NCBI RefSeq assembly: GCF_001425265.1
Contig: NZ_LMEC01000001.1
Coordinates: 392,036-456,035 of the forward strand
DNA: 64,000 bases
Direction of reading: 5' to 3'
Origin: Massilia sp. Root418
GTDB taxonomy: Bacteria; Pseudomonadota; Gammaproteobacteria; Burkholderiales; Burkholderiaceae_D
Under the pieces are notes generated by a model. That model was not told the origin of the DNA, searched no databases, and was given only the letters and a program-made list of their open reading frames with translations. Position numbers and translations under genes: made by a program. Below, one piece after another: positions 9,054-17,875 of the stretch; the first letter of the stretch is position 1, and every line of letters begins with the position of its first letter.

Positions 9054-9517
9054 CCGCGCTGCCCGGTGTAGAGGCTGACCCTGCCGATCGAGAGGGCGGC
9101 GCCGGCGCGCATGGCGTGGCGTGGGTGGAGCAGGACCTGCAAATGCTTCTGGTCCCATTCCGGCTTGGTGCGCAGGCGGGTGAACACCTCGGTGATGTCC
9201 AGCGCCGCGTGCAAGGTGGAGCAGGGCAGTGCGCCGGCATGGTTGCCGTCACTGGGCAAAGTGCAGGGCGGAACACCCAGATAGATGTCGAACACGGGCG
9301 GCAAGCCGCGGCCCAGCATGTCCTCGAAGTTGAGGAACACGGCCTGGTAAGGCGCGTCGGCCAAGGGGCCGCCAACCAGGCTCAGTTTGGGCAAGCGGCT
9401 GGGAGGCGGGTGGTGAGCGGAAGCGAGGAAGCGCAGGGTGATCACTTGCGGGCAGGATCCCAGCACCTGCGGCTCGGACGAGACTGCAAACAAACGGGGC
9501 ACGGGGCGCACGTCCAT
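9050..9517 (-). CDS. Stand-alone protein resembling the C-terminal domain of bacterial tyrosinases, 155 aa
   Basis: The order of motifs NFEDMLGRGLPPVFDIYLGVP, a glycine/histidine stretch, ALDITEVFTRLR, WDQKHLQVLLHP and ALSIGRVSLYTG recalls the beta-sandwich that follows the copper domain in bacterial tyrosinases and polyphenol oxidases. No copper-binding histidine domain is encoded next to it. Start ATG 9517 has GGAG about 7 bases upstream; an upstream ATG at 9559 does not. No signal peptide. It overlaps the LysR stop by 4 bases on the opposite strand. The family assignment is from recognised motif order and is tentative. Confidence 0.5.
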   Translation of the reverse strand: MDVRPVPRLFAVSSEPQVLGSCPQVITLRFLASAHHPPPSRLPKLSLVGGPLADAPYQAVFLNFEDMLGRGLPPVFDIYLGVPPCTLPSDGNHAGALPCSTLHAALDITEVFTRLRTKPEWDQKHLQVLLHPRHAMRAGAALSIGRVSLYTGQRG

Positions 9518-9589
9518 GGAACTCTCCGGTAGCGGACCATCCTGGTTGAGTATAGCCATAAAATCCGCCGTTTTCGCGCAGCAGATTTA

Positions 9590-9618
9590 ACTCGACATTA
9601 CTGTTTATATTGTCGAGT
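9590..9618. repeat. 8-bp inverted repeat upstream of the integrase
   Basis: Perfect arms ACTCGACA (9590-9597) and TGTCGAGT (9611-9618) with a 13-base AT-rich spacer. It could be a regulator operator or a recombinase core/arm site; the sequence does not decide. Confidence 0.55.
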
Positions 9619-9622
9619 ACGA

Positions 9623-9658
9623 ATACTGGATGAAATACTGTATGTTATACTGTGTTTA
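9623..9658 (+). repeat. Three 12-bp tandem ATACTG repeats
   Basis: ATACTG recurs at 9623, 9635 and 9647, exactly 12 bases apart, directly in front of the integrase start. The third copy forms part of the LexA-like box and contains a TATACT -10-like hexamer (9646-9651). Confidence 0.6.
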
Positions 9659-9667
9659 TGAACAGTA
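9648..9667. promoter_or_regulatory. LexA-like (SOS) box overlapping the integrase start
   Basis: TACTGT-N8-ACAGTA, matching the E. coli consensus TACTG(TA)5CAGTA at all arm positions. The ATG at 9658 lies in the middle, so a bound repressor would block initiation. Functional status unknown; the organism's LexA motif was not available for comparison. Confidence 0.55.
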
Positions 9668-10809
9668 AATTTTCCCTGATTAACCTGGAACCGTTGACCG
9701 GGCAGGCCAGGCGCGCCGAGCTGAACCCCTACCGTGAGATGCCCGAAGACGTGCTGACCGATGCCCGCACGGACAGCGAGATTGCGCGTGAGTTCATCGG
9801 CCATGGCGAACTGAGCGTCAAGTCGCGCGCGAATACACAAAAGGAGCTGTTCCGCTTCCTGACCTGGTGCCGCGAAGAAGCCGGCAAGTCGCTGCGCCAG
9901 CTGCAGGTGGCCGACCTGAACGCCTACAAGGAATTCCTGCGCGCGCCGCCGCCGGACTGGATATCGGCCACCAAGTGGCCGCGCACGGACCCGCGCTACA
10001 GGCCATTTACGGGGCCGTTGTCGGACCCGAGCCGGCGCCAGGCCATGATTGCCGTGAAGGGATTGATGGCGTTTGCGGAACAAACCGGCTACCTGCGGCG
10101 CGATCCCGGGGCCCTGGTCAAGCACGTGAAAACCCGTGGCGCCAGCCGCATTACGCGCTACTTGAACCAGGATGCGATCGGCCTGGCGCTGGCCACCGTG
10201 GCCAGCCGCCCGGCCGACTTGCCGGCCGAACTGCGGCGCCGCGCGCGCGACCTGTTCTTGCTGCTGGCCTATGCGCACACCGGCGCACGGCTGAATGAAA
10301 TCGTCAGCGCCAACATGGGCGACCTGTACACCGAAGGCGGCGGCCGCTGGTGGCTGGACCTGCTAGGCAAGGGAAACAAGCCGCGCCGCGTGCCGGTGCC
10401 GCCCGATTTGCTGGACGCCTACCGCGCCTACCGCCAGGCATACGGCCTGTTGCCGCAGACCGGCCGCGCAGACGCTACGCCGCTGGTGCTGTCCAGCCGC
10501 AGCCGGCAGCCGGCACGCCTGACGGATGAAGCGGCGTCGAACGCCCTGAAAGCCGTGTTCGCTGCTGCTGCCGGCGAAGCGGCTGCCCGGGGCGACGCCG
10601 ACATGGCGGCCACCCTGCGGCAGGCCTCGGCGCACTGGCTGCGCCACAGCATGCTGACCAACCACGCCAACAACGGCGTGCAACTGAAGACGCTGCAGGA
10701 TACGGCGGGCCATGCCAGCATCGCCACCACGGCCGCCTATCTGCACAAGACCGATCACCAGCGCCATGACGAAATCATGGCCTCGGTGAACGGGAAAAGC
10801 ATTACTTGA
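9658..10809 (+). CDS. Orphan tyrosine recombinase / phage-type integrase, 383 aa
   Basis: Has a SAM-like N-terminal arm (SRANTQKELFRFLTWCREE, about 55-75) and a complete catalytic set: Arg211 (TGARLNE), Lys238 (GKGNKPRR), His326-x-x-Arg329 (HWLRHS), His352 (GHASIATTAAY) and nucleophile Tyr361. No prophage, integron cassette or attachment-site repeat is next to it, so it looks domesticated or is the remnant of an element. No Shine-Dalgarno precedes ATG 9658 and a -10-like TATACT sits just upstream, so the mRNA may be leaderless. It converges on the PEP-CTERM gene with an 8-base overlap. Confidence 0.88.
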   Translation: MNSKFSLINLEPLTGQARRAELNPYREMPEDVLTDARTDSEIAREFIGHGELSVKSRANTQKELFRFLTWCREEAGKSLRQLQVADLNAYKEFLRAPPPDWISATKWPRTDPRYRPFTGPLSDPSRRQAMIAVKGLMAFAEQTGYLRRDPGALVKHVKTRGASRITRYLNQDAIGLALATVASRPADLPAELRRRARDLFLLLAYAHTGARLNEIVSANMGDLYTEGGGRWWLDLLGKGNKPRRVPVPPDLLDAYRAYRQAYGLLPQTGRADATPLVLSSRSRQPARLTDEAASNALKAVFAAAAGEAAARGDADMAATLRQASAHWLRHSMLTNHANNGVQLKTLQDTAGHASIATTAAYLHKTDHQRHDEIMASVNGKSIT

Positions 10810-11629
10810 CGTTGCGGCGGCGCGCGTAAGCCAGCGCGCCCATGCCCAATGCGAACAAGGCGATCGAGCCTGGTTCAGGCACGGTGGTCGGTTCCAGGCG
10901 TTCGTTGAACCAGACGTGGCGGTTCGCCACGTTGGCAGCCAGGCCGTCCTGGAAGGAGCCGTCCAGGATAACGCCGTTGGTGTTGCCGTCGCCGAAGCCC
11001 ACCACAGCCGGGCCGGTGCCGCTGTCCGGCGTGCGTTCCCAAGCCATATTGCCGTAGTAGAAGCCGATCGAGCCCTCGCCGACAGGCGTCAGATAGTTGG
11101 TGCCGCGCAGGATCAGCTGGAAGCTGTTGGTCAGGTCGCCGTGGCTGTTGTAGTAGCCCACGTTGTCCCAGGTAACGATGATCTGGTTGGCGATGTCGGT
11201 GCGCACGTGCACCACGCCGCTGGCGGGATCGCGCGTATCGACGTCCGAGAAGAACGGCGCAATGATGGGCACCGGCGTGCTGACCGGACCTACCGGGTTG
11301 TAGGCCGCCAGGCCGTCGCCAAACGTCACGTTGCCGTTGTTGTTGATGTACAGCGAGCTGTAGGTATTGCCGAACAGGCTGACGTTGAAGCCCAGGTTGA
11401 TGGCGCCGGCGAAGCCGTCATCATTGCGGCCGTCAACCTGGCCGATATTGGCGCCGTTGCCGCCGCCGGTGGTCACGACGATATCGCCGATGCCGCCGCC
11501 GATGACGTCGGTGTAATAGCCGGTGGAAGCTTTCAGGGCGTTTTGGGAGACATTGATGACCGCCGCGTTGGCAGCCAGGCTGGTGGCAGCGAAGACAACG
11601 CTGGCAATAAGTTTAGGCAAGATTTTCAT
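10802..11629 (-). CDS. PEP-CTERM secreted protein with nidogen-like domain, 275 aa
   Basis: Signal peptide MKILPKLIASVVFAATSLAANA, then a NIDO-type region (NNNGNVTFGDGLAAYNP...PIIAPFFSDVDTR...VRTDIANQIIVTWDNVGYY) and the sorting tail VPEPGSIALFALGMGALAYARRR. Exported, cleaved and presumably retained at the envelope or in the matrix through exosortase. It is a second exosortase substrate in the window, encoded apart from any sorting gene. Confidence 0.88.
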   Translation of the reverse strand: MKILPKLIASVVFAATSLAANAAVINVSQNALKASTGYYTDVIGGGIGDIVVTTGGGNGANIGQVDGRNDDGFAGAINLGFNVSLFGNTYSSLYINNNGNVTFGDGLAAYNPVGPVSTPVPIIAPFFSDVDTRDPASGVVHVRTDIANQIIVTWDNVGYYNSHGDLTNSFQLILRGTNYLTPVGEGSIGFYYGNMAWERTPDSGTGPAVVGFGDGNTNGVILDGSFQDGLAANVANRHVWFNERLEPTTVPEPGSIALFALGMGALAYARRRNVK

Positions 11630-11853
11630 TCGCTTGGTTCACTTTAAATAGTTGAGGTGTAGCCCATGCAGCAAGGATCATGCCATTTTTATAAGTCTTT
11701 GTTTTTAAACAACCAGGCGGCTCTAGAATTGTTTTACTGTAAAGATTTCCGACACAATAAATGTCACATTTCCAATAGGAATTTACCCGCTGCCGGGCCG
11801 GATCCGCTATATTTCGTGCCTTACGACACTTCCCCTGAAGCCAGCCTCAAACG

Positions 11854-14814
11854 ATGACCCAACGGATTTTCAAAGCCCTGATTGTTCTGTTTTTGGTCAT
11901 CGGGCCTGCCGGCGCCCAGGCCGCCGCCGCGCGGCCGCTGCTGGCTGACTACACCCATACGGCCTGGACCGAAGTGGACGGCGCGCCGGCAGGCGTGACC
12001 AAGTTCGCGCAAGGCCCGGACGGCTGGCTATGGATCGCCACGCCGGCAGGCCTGTACCGCTTCGACGGCGTGCATTTCGAACGGGTCGACAAGGTGTACG
12101 GCCAAGCGCTTCACTCCAGCAACATCATGGGCCTGGCTACCGCACCCGACGGCGCGGTGTGGGTGGGTTACCGCGTGGGCGGCGTCTCAGTGTTCAGGAA
12201 GGATGGCGGCCACACCTACACGGAAGCCGACGGCTTGCAGCCCGTGGGCGCCATGCATATCGAGGTGGCACCGGACGGCGCGGTATGGGTGGCGATGCGC
12301 GACGGCGTGGCCGTGCTGGAGCCGGGGAGCAAGCGCTTTCGCTATCTGGGACCGCAGGCCGGATTGCCAGCCTTGGGCGTGTTTCAGATCCTGTTCACGC
12401 GCGACGGCAGCACCTGGATCGGCACCAATATCGGCGCCTATTACCGCAGGCCGGGCGAAACCGGATTCCGCAAGGCCTGGCCGCATACGGCCCTGGTGGC
12501 GCTCTGCGAAGCACCGGACGGCACCGTCTGGGGCAACGATTTCGCGGGCAGCTATTACAAGATCCGCCCCGCGGCGCCAGCCGGGAGCCAGCCGGCCAAG
12601 CGAGACATGGAAGGCTCCGCCATGCGGTTCGACCGCGACGGCACCATGTGGATGATGCATGCCGACAGCCTGGAGCGCAAACTCGATCCGCAGGCGCCCA
12701 GCGCACCGGACCAGCGCCTGTCCAGCCTGAACGGCATCAGCGGCCCCATGCTCGGCGCCATGTTCCAGGACCGCGAAGGCAATCTGTGGGTCGGTTCCTC
12801 GCGCGGCATCGACAGGCTGCGTCCCAACCGGCTGCGCATCCTGCCGGTCGACAAGCAACTGGCGTTCCCTGCACTGGTGGCCGGGCCATCCGGCGAGATC
12901 TGGGTGGGCGACTATTCCGGCGACCTGTGGAGTTACGGCCCCGGCGGGCGTATCGCGCGCGAGGTCCAGGGGCAGCTGACCGCCAGTTATACCGGCGAGG
13001 ACGGCGTGGTCTGGGTGGGCGGAATGGAAGGCGTGCAGCGCCGCGATCCCGACGGGCGCCAAACCTTGATACGCTATCCGGATGAGGTGCAGACCCTGCG
13101 TGTCCACGCCATGCAGCAGGACCGCGACGGCGCCCTATGGGTCTCGTTTTCCTCCGGCAAAGGCGTGTACCGGCTCGCGGATGGGCGCTGGACCAAGTCC
13201 GGGGGCCTGCAAGGCTTGCCCGGCCTGCTGAGCACGACCATGGCCCGGGACAGCCAGGGAAAACTATGGATGGGGCATTTGCGCAGCGTGATTGCCGTGG
13301 TCGACGGCAGCGCGGTGCGCCAACTCGGCCCGGAGCAAGGCCTGCAGTTGGGGACCATCATGCATCTGTACGCGGATGGGAATGCCATGTGGGCCGGCGG
13401 CGAAAACGGCGTGGCACTGCTGCGCACCGGGCGGGTTACGGTACTGCGCGGCGAGCGCAACGAAAGCTTCCGGGGCGTGTCCGGCATTGTGCGGTTGCCC
13501 AGCGGCGAACTGTGGCTGCACGGGGCGGACGGCCTGTACCGCATCGACGCGGCCGCGCTGGAAGGCTGGATGAAATCCGGCGGCACGGTCGCCTTCGAGC
13601 GTTTCAACGCTCAGGATGGCATGCAGGGCCGGGCGCCGCAGTTGCGGCCGGTGCCGTCGCTCCGGCGCGCGCGCAACGGCGTGCTGTGGTACGCCACCAC
13701 GAGCTCGGTCGGCAGCATCGACCCGGACAACATCCCGCGCAACCAGCTGGCGCCGCCAGTGGAAATCACCGGCGTTTCCTCGGACGGCGTGGGCTACGCG
13801 GTGCCGCAAGGCAGCGTGCTCGGGCTCCCGCAAGGCACGCGCAACCTGCAGATCGACTTCACCGCGCTGAGCCTGTCGCTTCCCGAGCGGATGCGCATGC
13901 GCTACAGGCTGGCCGGGCTGGACCAGGCCTGGCAGGAGCCAGTGGGACGGCGCCAGGCCTACTACACCAATCTTTCCCCGGGGAAATATCGCTTTGAGGT
14001 GACGGCGTCCAACGAGGACGGCGTATGGAACACGGCAGGCGCGGCGCTGGAGCTGGAGATTCCGCCCACGTTCGTGCAAAGCGTCTGGTTCAAGCTGTTG
14101 CTGGCGGCGCTGATGCTGGCGCTGTTTTATGTGGCATATACGCTGCGGATACGCTGGCTGACGCGCAGGATGCAGGAACGGCTGCAGGAGCGGCTGGCTG
14201 AACGCACGCGCATCGCACGGACCTTGCACGACACCATGCTGCAAAGCATGCAGTCCTTGCTGATGACGTTCGACGTGCACAGCCGGCAGCTAAAGGATGG
14301 CACCGAAGAACGGCTGCGCCTGGACCAGACGCTGAATCTGGCGGAGCAGTTGCTGGTGGAAGGACGCGACCAGATCATGGATCTGCGCGCCTCAGGCTCG
14401 CCTGAAGCACTGGAGCTCACGCTGGAACAGTTTGGCAAAGGCCTGGCTGAACACCGGCCGCATGCGTTCGCGCTAAAGGTGGACGGCGTCACGCGGCAGC
14501 TGCGCGCGGAGGTGCACGAACAGATTTACGCCATCGCGCGGGAGGCGTTGTTCAATGCGTCGCGCTACGCGGACGCCAGCAGGATCGAACTGGAGTTGGC
14601 GTACGGCCGCAGCGCGTTCGTTATCCGCATCCAGGACAACGGCCGGGGCCTGGACGATGCCGTCAGCGCGGCAGGCCACAGGCCGGGCCACTGGGGCTTG
14701 GTCGGCATGCGCGAACGCGCCAACGGCATCGGCGCCAGCCTGGCAATCGACAGCAAACCAGGCGCCGGAACGGTAATCACCGTCACCGTGCCCGCCAAGA
14801 AAGCCTACTGCTGA
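11854..14814 (+). CDS. Beta-propeller (Reg_prop) sensor histidine kinase, 986 aa
   Basis: Signal peptide (1-24), a periplasmic seven-blade-type propeller of Reg_prop repeats (GPDGWLWIATPAGLYRFDG, DREGNLWVGSSRGIDRL and others, about 40-640), a Y_Y_Y domain (about 660-735, MRYRLAGLDQAWQEP), one transmembrane helix near 742-765, a HisKA_3 dimerisation domain with His792 (RIARTLHDTMLQ) and an HATPase (DNGRGLDD, GHWGLVGMRERA). It would phosphorylate a NarL/LuxR-type regulator, but none is adjacent, so it is an orphan here. Propeller sensors of this type often detect sugars or oligosaccharides; the ligand is unknown. Confidence 0.92.
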   Translation: MTQRIFKALIVLFLVIGPAGAQAAAARPLLADYTHTAWTEVDGAPAGVTKFAQGPDGWLWIATPAGLYRFDGVHFERVDKVYGQALHSSNIMGLATAPDGAVWVGYRVGGVSVFRKDGGHTYTEADGLQPVGAMHIEVAPDGAVWVAMRDGVAVLEPGSKRFRYLGPQAGLPALGVFQILFTRDGSTWIGTNIGAYYRRPGETGFRKAWPHTALVALCEAPDGTVWGNDFAGSYYKIRPAAPAGSQPAKRDMEGSAMRFDRDGTMWMMHADSLERKLDPQAPSAPDQRLSSLNGISGPMLGAMFQDREGNLWVGSSRGIDRLRPNRLRILPVDKQLAFPALVAGPSGEIWVGDYSGDLWSYGPGGRIAREVQGQLTASYTGEDGVVWVGGMEGVQRRDPDGRQTLIRYPDEVQTLRVHAMQQDRDGALWVSFSSGKGVYRLADGRWTKSGGLQGLPGLLSTTMARDSQGKLWMGHLRSVIAVVDGSAVRQLGPEQGLQLGTIMHLYADGNAMWAGGENGVALLRTGRVTVLRGERNESFRGVSGIVRLPSGELWLHGADGLYRIDAAALEGWMKSGGTVAFERFNAQDGMQGRAPQLRPVPSLRRARNGVLWYATTSSVGSIDPDNIPRNQLAPPVEITGVSSDGVGYAVPQGSVLGLPQGTRNLQIDFTALSLSLPERMRMRYRLAGLDQAWQEPVGRRQAYYTNLSPGKYRFEVTASNEDGVWNTAGAALELEIPPTFVQSVWFKLLLAALMLALFYVAYTLRIRWLTRRMQERLQERLAERTRIARTLHDTMLQSMQSLLMTFDVHSRQLKDGTEERLRLDQTLNLAEQLLVEGRDQIMDLRASGSPEALELTLEQFGKGLAEHRPHAFALKVDGVTRQLRAEVHEQIYAIAREALFNASRYADASRIELELAYGRSAFVIRIQDNGRGLDDAVSAAGHRPGHWGLVGMRERANGIGASLAIDSKPGAGTVITVTVPAKKAYC

Positions 14815-15250
14815 ACTTCGCATAATCTATATTATGTCAAATGCCGTGTCAGTCCGAAGTTGGACGGGATTCCCCGTCTTTTCACGGTACGCCCCGCTGG
14901 CAGATTTGTGGCGTTCTGGCCGGACTTGAATGCTCGCGGCGTGCGCATGGCTTCCAGGGAATCCGCCCTACCATGTACGTTTTTCGATCGCCATCAGGAA
15001 CGCTGTCCCTCCGTGTGTGATTTGGCGCGTCAGCGCGTTCATGTGATTCGGGCACCGCTCGCACCCGTGGCCTGTACTTGAGCCCCGGGTGCTGCATTCG
15101 CTATTCCCTAATTGCCAGAGCGCTGCCTACCAGGCTGCGCTGGCTGGCCGAAGCATTAAGATTCGACGTCGGCGTCGCCCACGGAAAATTGCGTTGTTTG
15201 CAATTTAATAAGTAGAATAGCTCCCTTCCTAATCATTGAAGGACCTCTCC
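14815..15250. other. 436-base intergenic region
   Basis: Apart from the terminator at 14863-14882, no convincing gene is seen. Short open frames on both strands lack ribosome sites and family features. The last 60 bases before 15251 are AT-rich and probably hold the promoter of the metallopeptidase gene. Confidence 0.5.
14863..14882 (+). terminator. Intrinsic terminator after the propeller kinase
   Basis: Stem GACGGG (14863-14868) / CCCGTC (14873-14878), loop ATTC, followed by TTTT. It lies 48 bases after the kinase stop. Confidence 0.65.
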
Positions 15251-16435
15251 ATGCATCGATTCCTTGGTCTGTGCGCCGCCTTTCTGATGTTGTCTGCTGT
15301 TCCGTTCGTACATGCGGAAGAACAGCCCGGGCTTGCCGTCGCAGTGGATGTGCGCCATGTGGCGAAAGACCTGTGGCGCGTGGATTACCGTTTCGCGCAA
15401 GCCGTGACAGCGGTCAAGCTGCATTCCATCGGCGCGTTTCGCAAACAGGAATGGAAGGTGCTCACGCCTGGAATGGACATGACATCCGGACCGGACTTCG
15501 ATGTCATTGCGTCGAAGGGAAAGCCGTTCAGCGCGGCCAGCGTGGAGATCAGGACTTTCGACGGCTGGTCGCCCAAGGAATATGTCTCATTCAACCGTTT
15601 CAGTGATGGCGGGACGTCGGTCTACCTCGGCCACCTGCAAGGCGACGTCCAACAAGGCAATAGGACTGTCTCCATGCGCACCGATTTCAATCTGTCTGGG
15701 CTGGCGCAGGAAAACGTCATCGCGCCGCCAGCCAACCGGCTGAATCCCGGTGGCGCGCGCGGCTATGCCTACTTCGGACCGGCGCAGGCTGTCCTTGCTG
15801 GTACGGTCAGAGTCGTGATCGATCCGGCGACCCCGCAGTGGCTGCGCGAAACCATACTTGATGTCGGTGCAAAAACGTCCGCGTACTACGAAAAGGCCTA
15901 CCAGCGTCAGTTAAAGGACGAGCTGCTGATCATGATCTCGATTGGCAACGTTGAATCGTCGGGTTTTTCGATGAAAGGCGGCGCCATCAATGGCGCGGGC
16001 CAGGTTTCTTACCTGTTTGAGGGCAAGCAAGTGCAGCTCGACCATCCGAAATTGCGTGAGTACACCTCCAAAACCGTCGCGCACGAGATGGCACACATCT
16101 GGCAGTTGGCGGTTTCCCGCGGCGGCTTAGGCGACGACCAGGGGCCGTGGATCCACGAGGGCGGCGCGGAGGCCATGGCCCTCGACGCCCTGGCCCAGAC
16201 GGGCCTGTTCAGCGAAGAAGCAGTGAAGGCCTACCGTGCGAAGCGAGCCGCGACCTGCGAGAAACTCGGCGGCGCCGTCGATAGCTATGACGGCATCTAT
16301 GCCTGCGGCCTGATGCGCTTCGACAAGCTGGGCGTGGGCATCGTCCCGCTTTGGCGCGCCATGATGGAGGCGACAGAAACAACGGGCGCCGTCTATTCCC
16401 AGCAAATGATCGACGCTATCGTTTCTGCGAAGTAG
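15251..16435 (+). CDS. Secreted gluzincin-type metallopeptidase-like protein, 394 aa
   Basis: Signal peptide MHRFLGLCAAFLMLSAVPFVHA. Residues near 280 give VAHEMAHIWQ, a HExxH zinc motif, followed about 20 residues later by HEGGAEAMAL, whose Glu fits the third zinc ligand of M1-like gluzincins. The first half (DVRHVAKDLWRVDYRF) is a beta domain typical of M1-like secreted proteins. No known family is recognised with certainty and the substrate is unknown. Start ATG 15251 has GAAGGA about 7 bases upstream. It sits alone between the sensor kinase and the alpha-galactosidase. Confidence 0.75.
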   Translation: MHRFLGLCAAFLMLSAVPFVHAEEQPGLAVAVDVRHVAKDLWRVDYRFAQAVTAVKLHSIGAFRKQEWKVLTPGMDMTSGPDFDVIASKGKPFSAASVEIRTFDGWSPKEYVSFNRFSDGGTSVYLGHLQGDVQQGNRTVSMRTDFNLSGLAQENVIAPPANRLNPGGARGYAYFGPAQAVLAGTVRVVIDPATPQWLRETILDVGAKTSAYYEKAYQRQLKDELLIMISIGNVESSGFSMKGGAINGAGQVSYLFEGKQVQLDHPKLREYTSKTVAHEMAHIWQLAVSRGGLGDDQGPWIHEGGAEAMALDALAQTGLFSEEAVKAYRAKRAATCEKLGGAVDSYDGIYACGLMRFDKLGVGIVPLWRAMMEATETTGAVYSQQMIDAIVSAK

Positions 16436-16625
16436 CCGCGACGGCGCGCGAGAACGAATGCGGCGCATCAGGTGCAGTCCCCTGCCCGGCTCCAGCGTGC
16501 GTGAATCTCAAAAAACATTGCCGCCATTGACAATTTTCACCATTGAATCGCGGACTTGGAATGAAGTACGCTTGCCTGCCACACGAACGCAAGCTTTATG
16601 ACATTGACAAGGTAGAGGATTCAAG

Positions 16626-17855
16626 ATGAACACCAAACGCATTGCGCAGCTCCTGTCAGGCGGCTTGCTGGCTGCCGCCGCCTGCGGCAATAGCTGGGCT
16701 CAAAAGGTTGAGGGCCTGGCCAGCACTCCGCAAATGGGCTGGAACAGCTGGAACAAATTTGCCTGCGAAATCGACGAGCGCCTCATTCGCGAGACCGCCG
16801 ATGCCATGGTCAAGCATGGCTTGAAGGACGCCGGCTACCAGTACGTGAACATTGACGATTGCTGGCAAGGCCAGCGCGACGCCAACGGCAGCATCCAGCC
16901 CGACCCCACGCGCTTCCCGTCCGGCATGAAGGCGCTGGCGGACTATGTGCATGGCAAGGGACTCAAGCTGGGCATCTACTCGGACGCCGGGGCGACCACC
17001 TGCGGCGGCCGTCCCGGCAGCCGCGGCCACGAATACCAGGATGCGCGGACCTACGCGAGCTGGGGCATCGATTACGTCAAGTACGACTGGTGCGACACCC
17101 CGGGCATGAACGCCGAAGCCGCCTACACCACGATGCGCGACGCAATCGCCAAGGCGGGCCGTCCGATGGTGTTCAGCATATGCGAATGGGGCATGAGCAA
17201 GCCGTGGGAGTGGGCCGGCCAGGTCGGCCATTCGTGGCGCACCACGCCCGATATCTACAATTGCTTCGACTGCGAATTCAGTCCCGGTTTCTCGACAGGC
17301 CTGGGCGTGCTGCGCGTGCTCGACAAGCAGGCGGGCCTGCGCAAGTTCGCAGGGCCCGGCCGCTGGAACGATATGGACATGCTCGAAGTGGGCAACGGCA
17401 TGAGCGAGGATGAAGACCGCGCCCATCTGTCGATCTGGGCCATGATGGCTTCGCCCCTCATCCTGGGCAACGACTTGCGTTCCATGTCGGAGTCGACCCG
17501 CCGCATCCTGACCAACCCCGGCGTGATCGCGGTGAACCAGGACAAGCTGGGTGTGCAGGCGCTGCGGGTCCTGGCCGATGGTCCGCTGGAGATGTATGCC
17601 AAGCCACTCGACGGCGGCCAGTGGGCACTGATGTTCCTGAACCGCTCCAACCAGCCTGCCGACGTTCGCCACGACTGGAAGAAGCAAGTCCTGATCGATG
17701 ACCTGAGCAAGCGGTCGGTCGATTTCAAGCAAACCGTGTATCGCTGGTCCGACCTGTGGAGCAAGAAGACGGGCGACACCAGCGGCAAACTGGAAGCGCG
17801 GCTGGCGCCGCACAGCGTGCTAATGCTGCTGCTGAGCGGCCCTGCGAAACCTTAG
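16626..17855 (+). CDS. Secreted GH27 alpha-galactosidase, 409 aa
   Basis: Hydrolyses terminal alpha-D-galactose from galactosides such as raffinose-type sugars or galactomannan. Signal peptide to about residue 25, then the GH27 barrel opening TPQMGWNSWNKF, YVNIDDCWQ, nucleophile Asp154 (YVKYDWCD), the acid/base aspartate in RWNDMDMLEVGNG (Asp249 or Asp251), and a C-terminal beta domain. Length and motifs match plant- and bacterial-type GH27 enzymes. The periplasmic or extracellular location fits the other plant-polysaccharide enzymes further along the window. Confidence 0.93.
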   Translation: MNTKRIAQLLSGGLLAAAACGNSWAQKVEGLASTPQMGWNSWNKFACEIDERLIRETADAMVKHGLKDAGYQYVNIDDCWQGQRDANGSIQPDPTRFPSGMKALADYVHGKGLKLGIYSDAGATTCGGRPGSRGHEYQDARTYASWGIDYVKYDWCDTPGMNAEAAYTTMRDAIAKAGRPMVFSICEWGMSKPWEWAGQVGHSWRTTPDIYNCFDCEFSPGFSTGLGVLRVLDKQAGLRKFAGPGRWNDMDMLEVGNGMSEDEDRAHLSIWAMMASPLILGNDLRSMSESTRRILTNPGVIAVNQDKLGVQALRVLADGPLEMYAKPLDGGQWALMFLNRSNQPADVRHDWKKQVLIDDLSKRSVDFKQTVYRWSDLWSKKTGDTSGKLEARLAPHSVLMLLLSGPAKP

Positions 17856-17875
17856 GGCGCGCCCGGTAACGCAGC

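Noticed and set aside
14860..15097. Short open frames on both strands in the 14.8-15.2 kb gap
   Set aside because: No ribosome site, no hydrophobic or domain pattern, and one overlaps the terminator.
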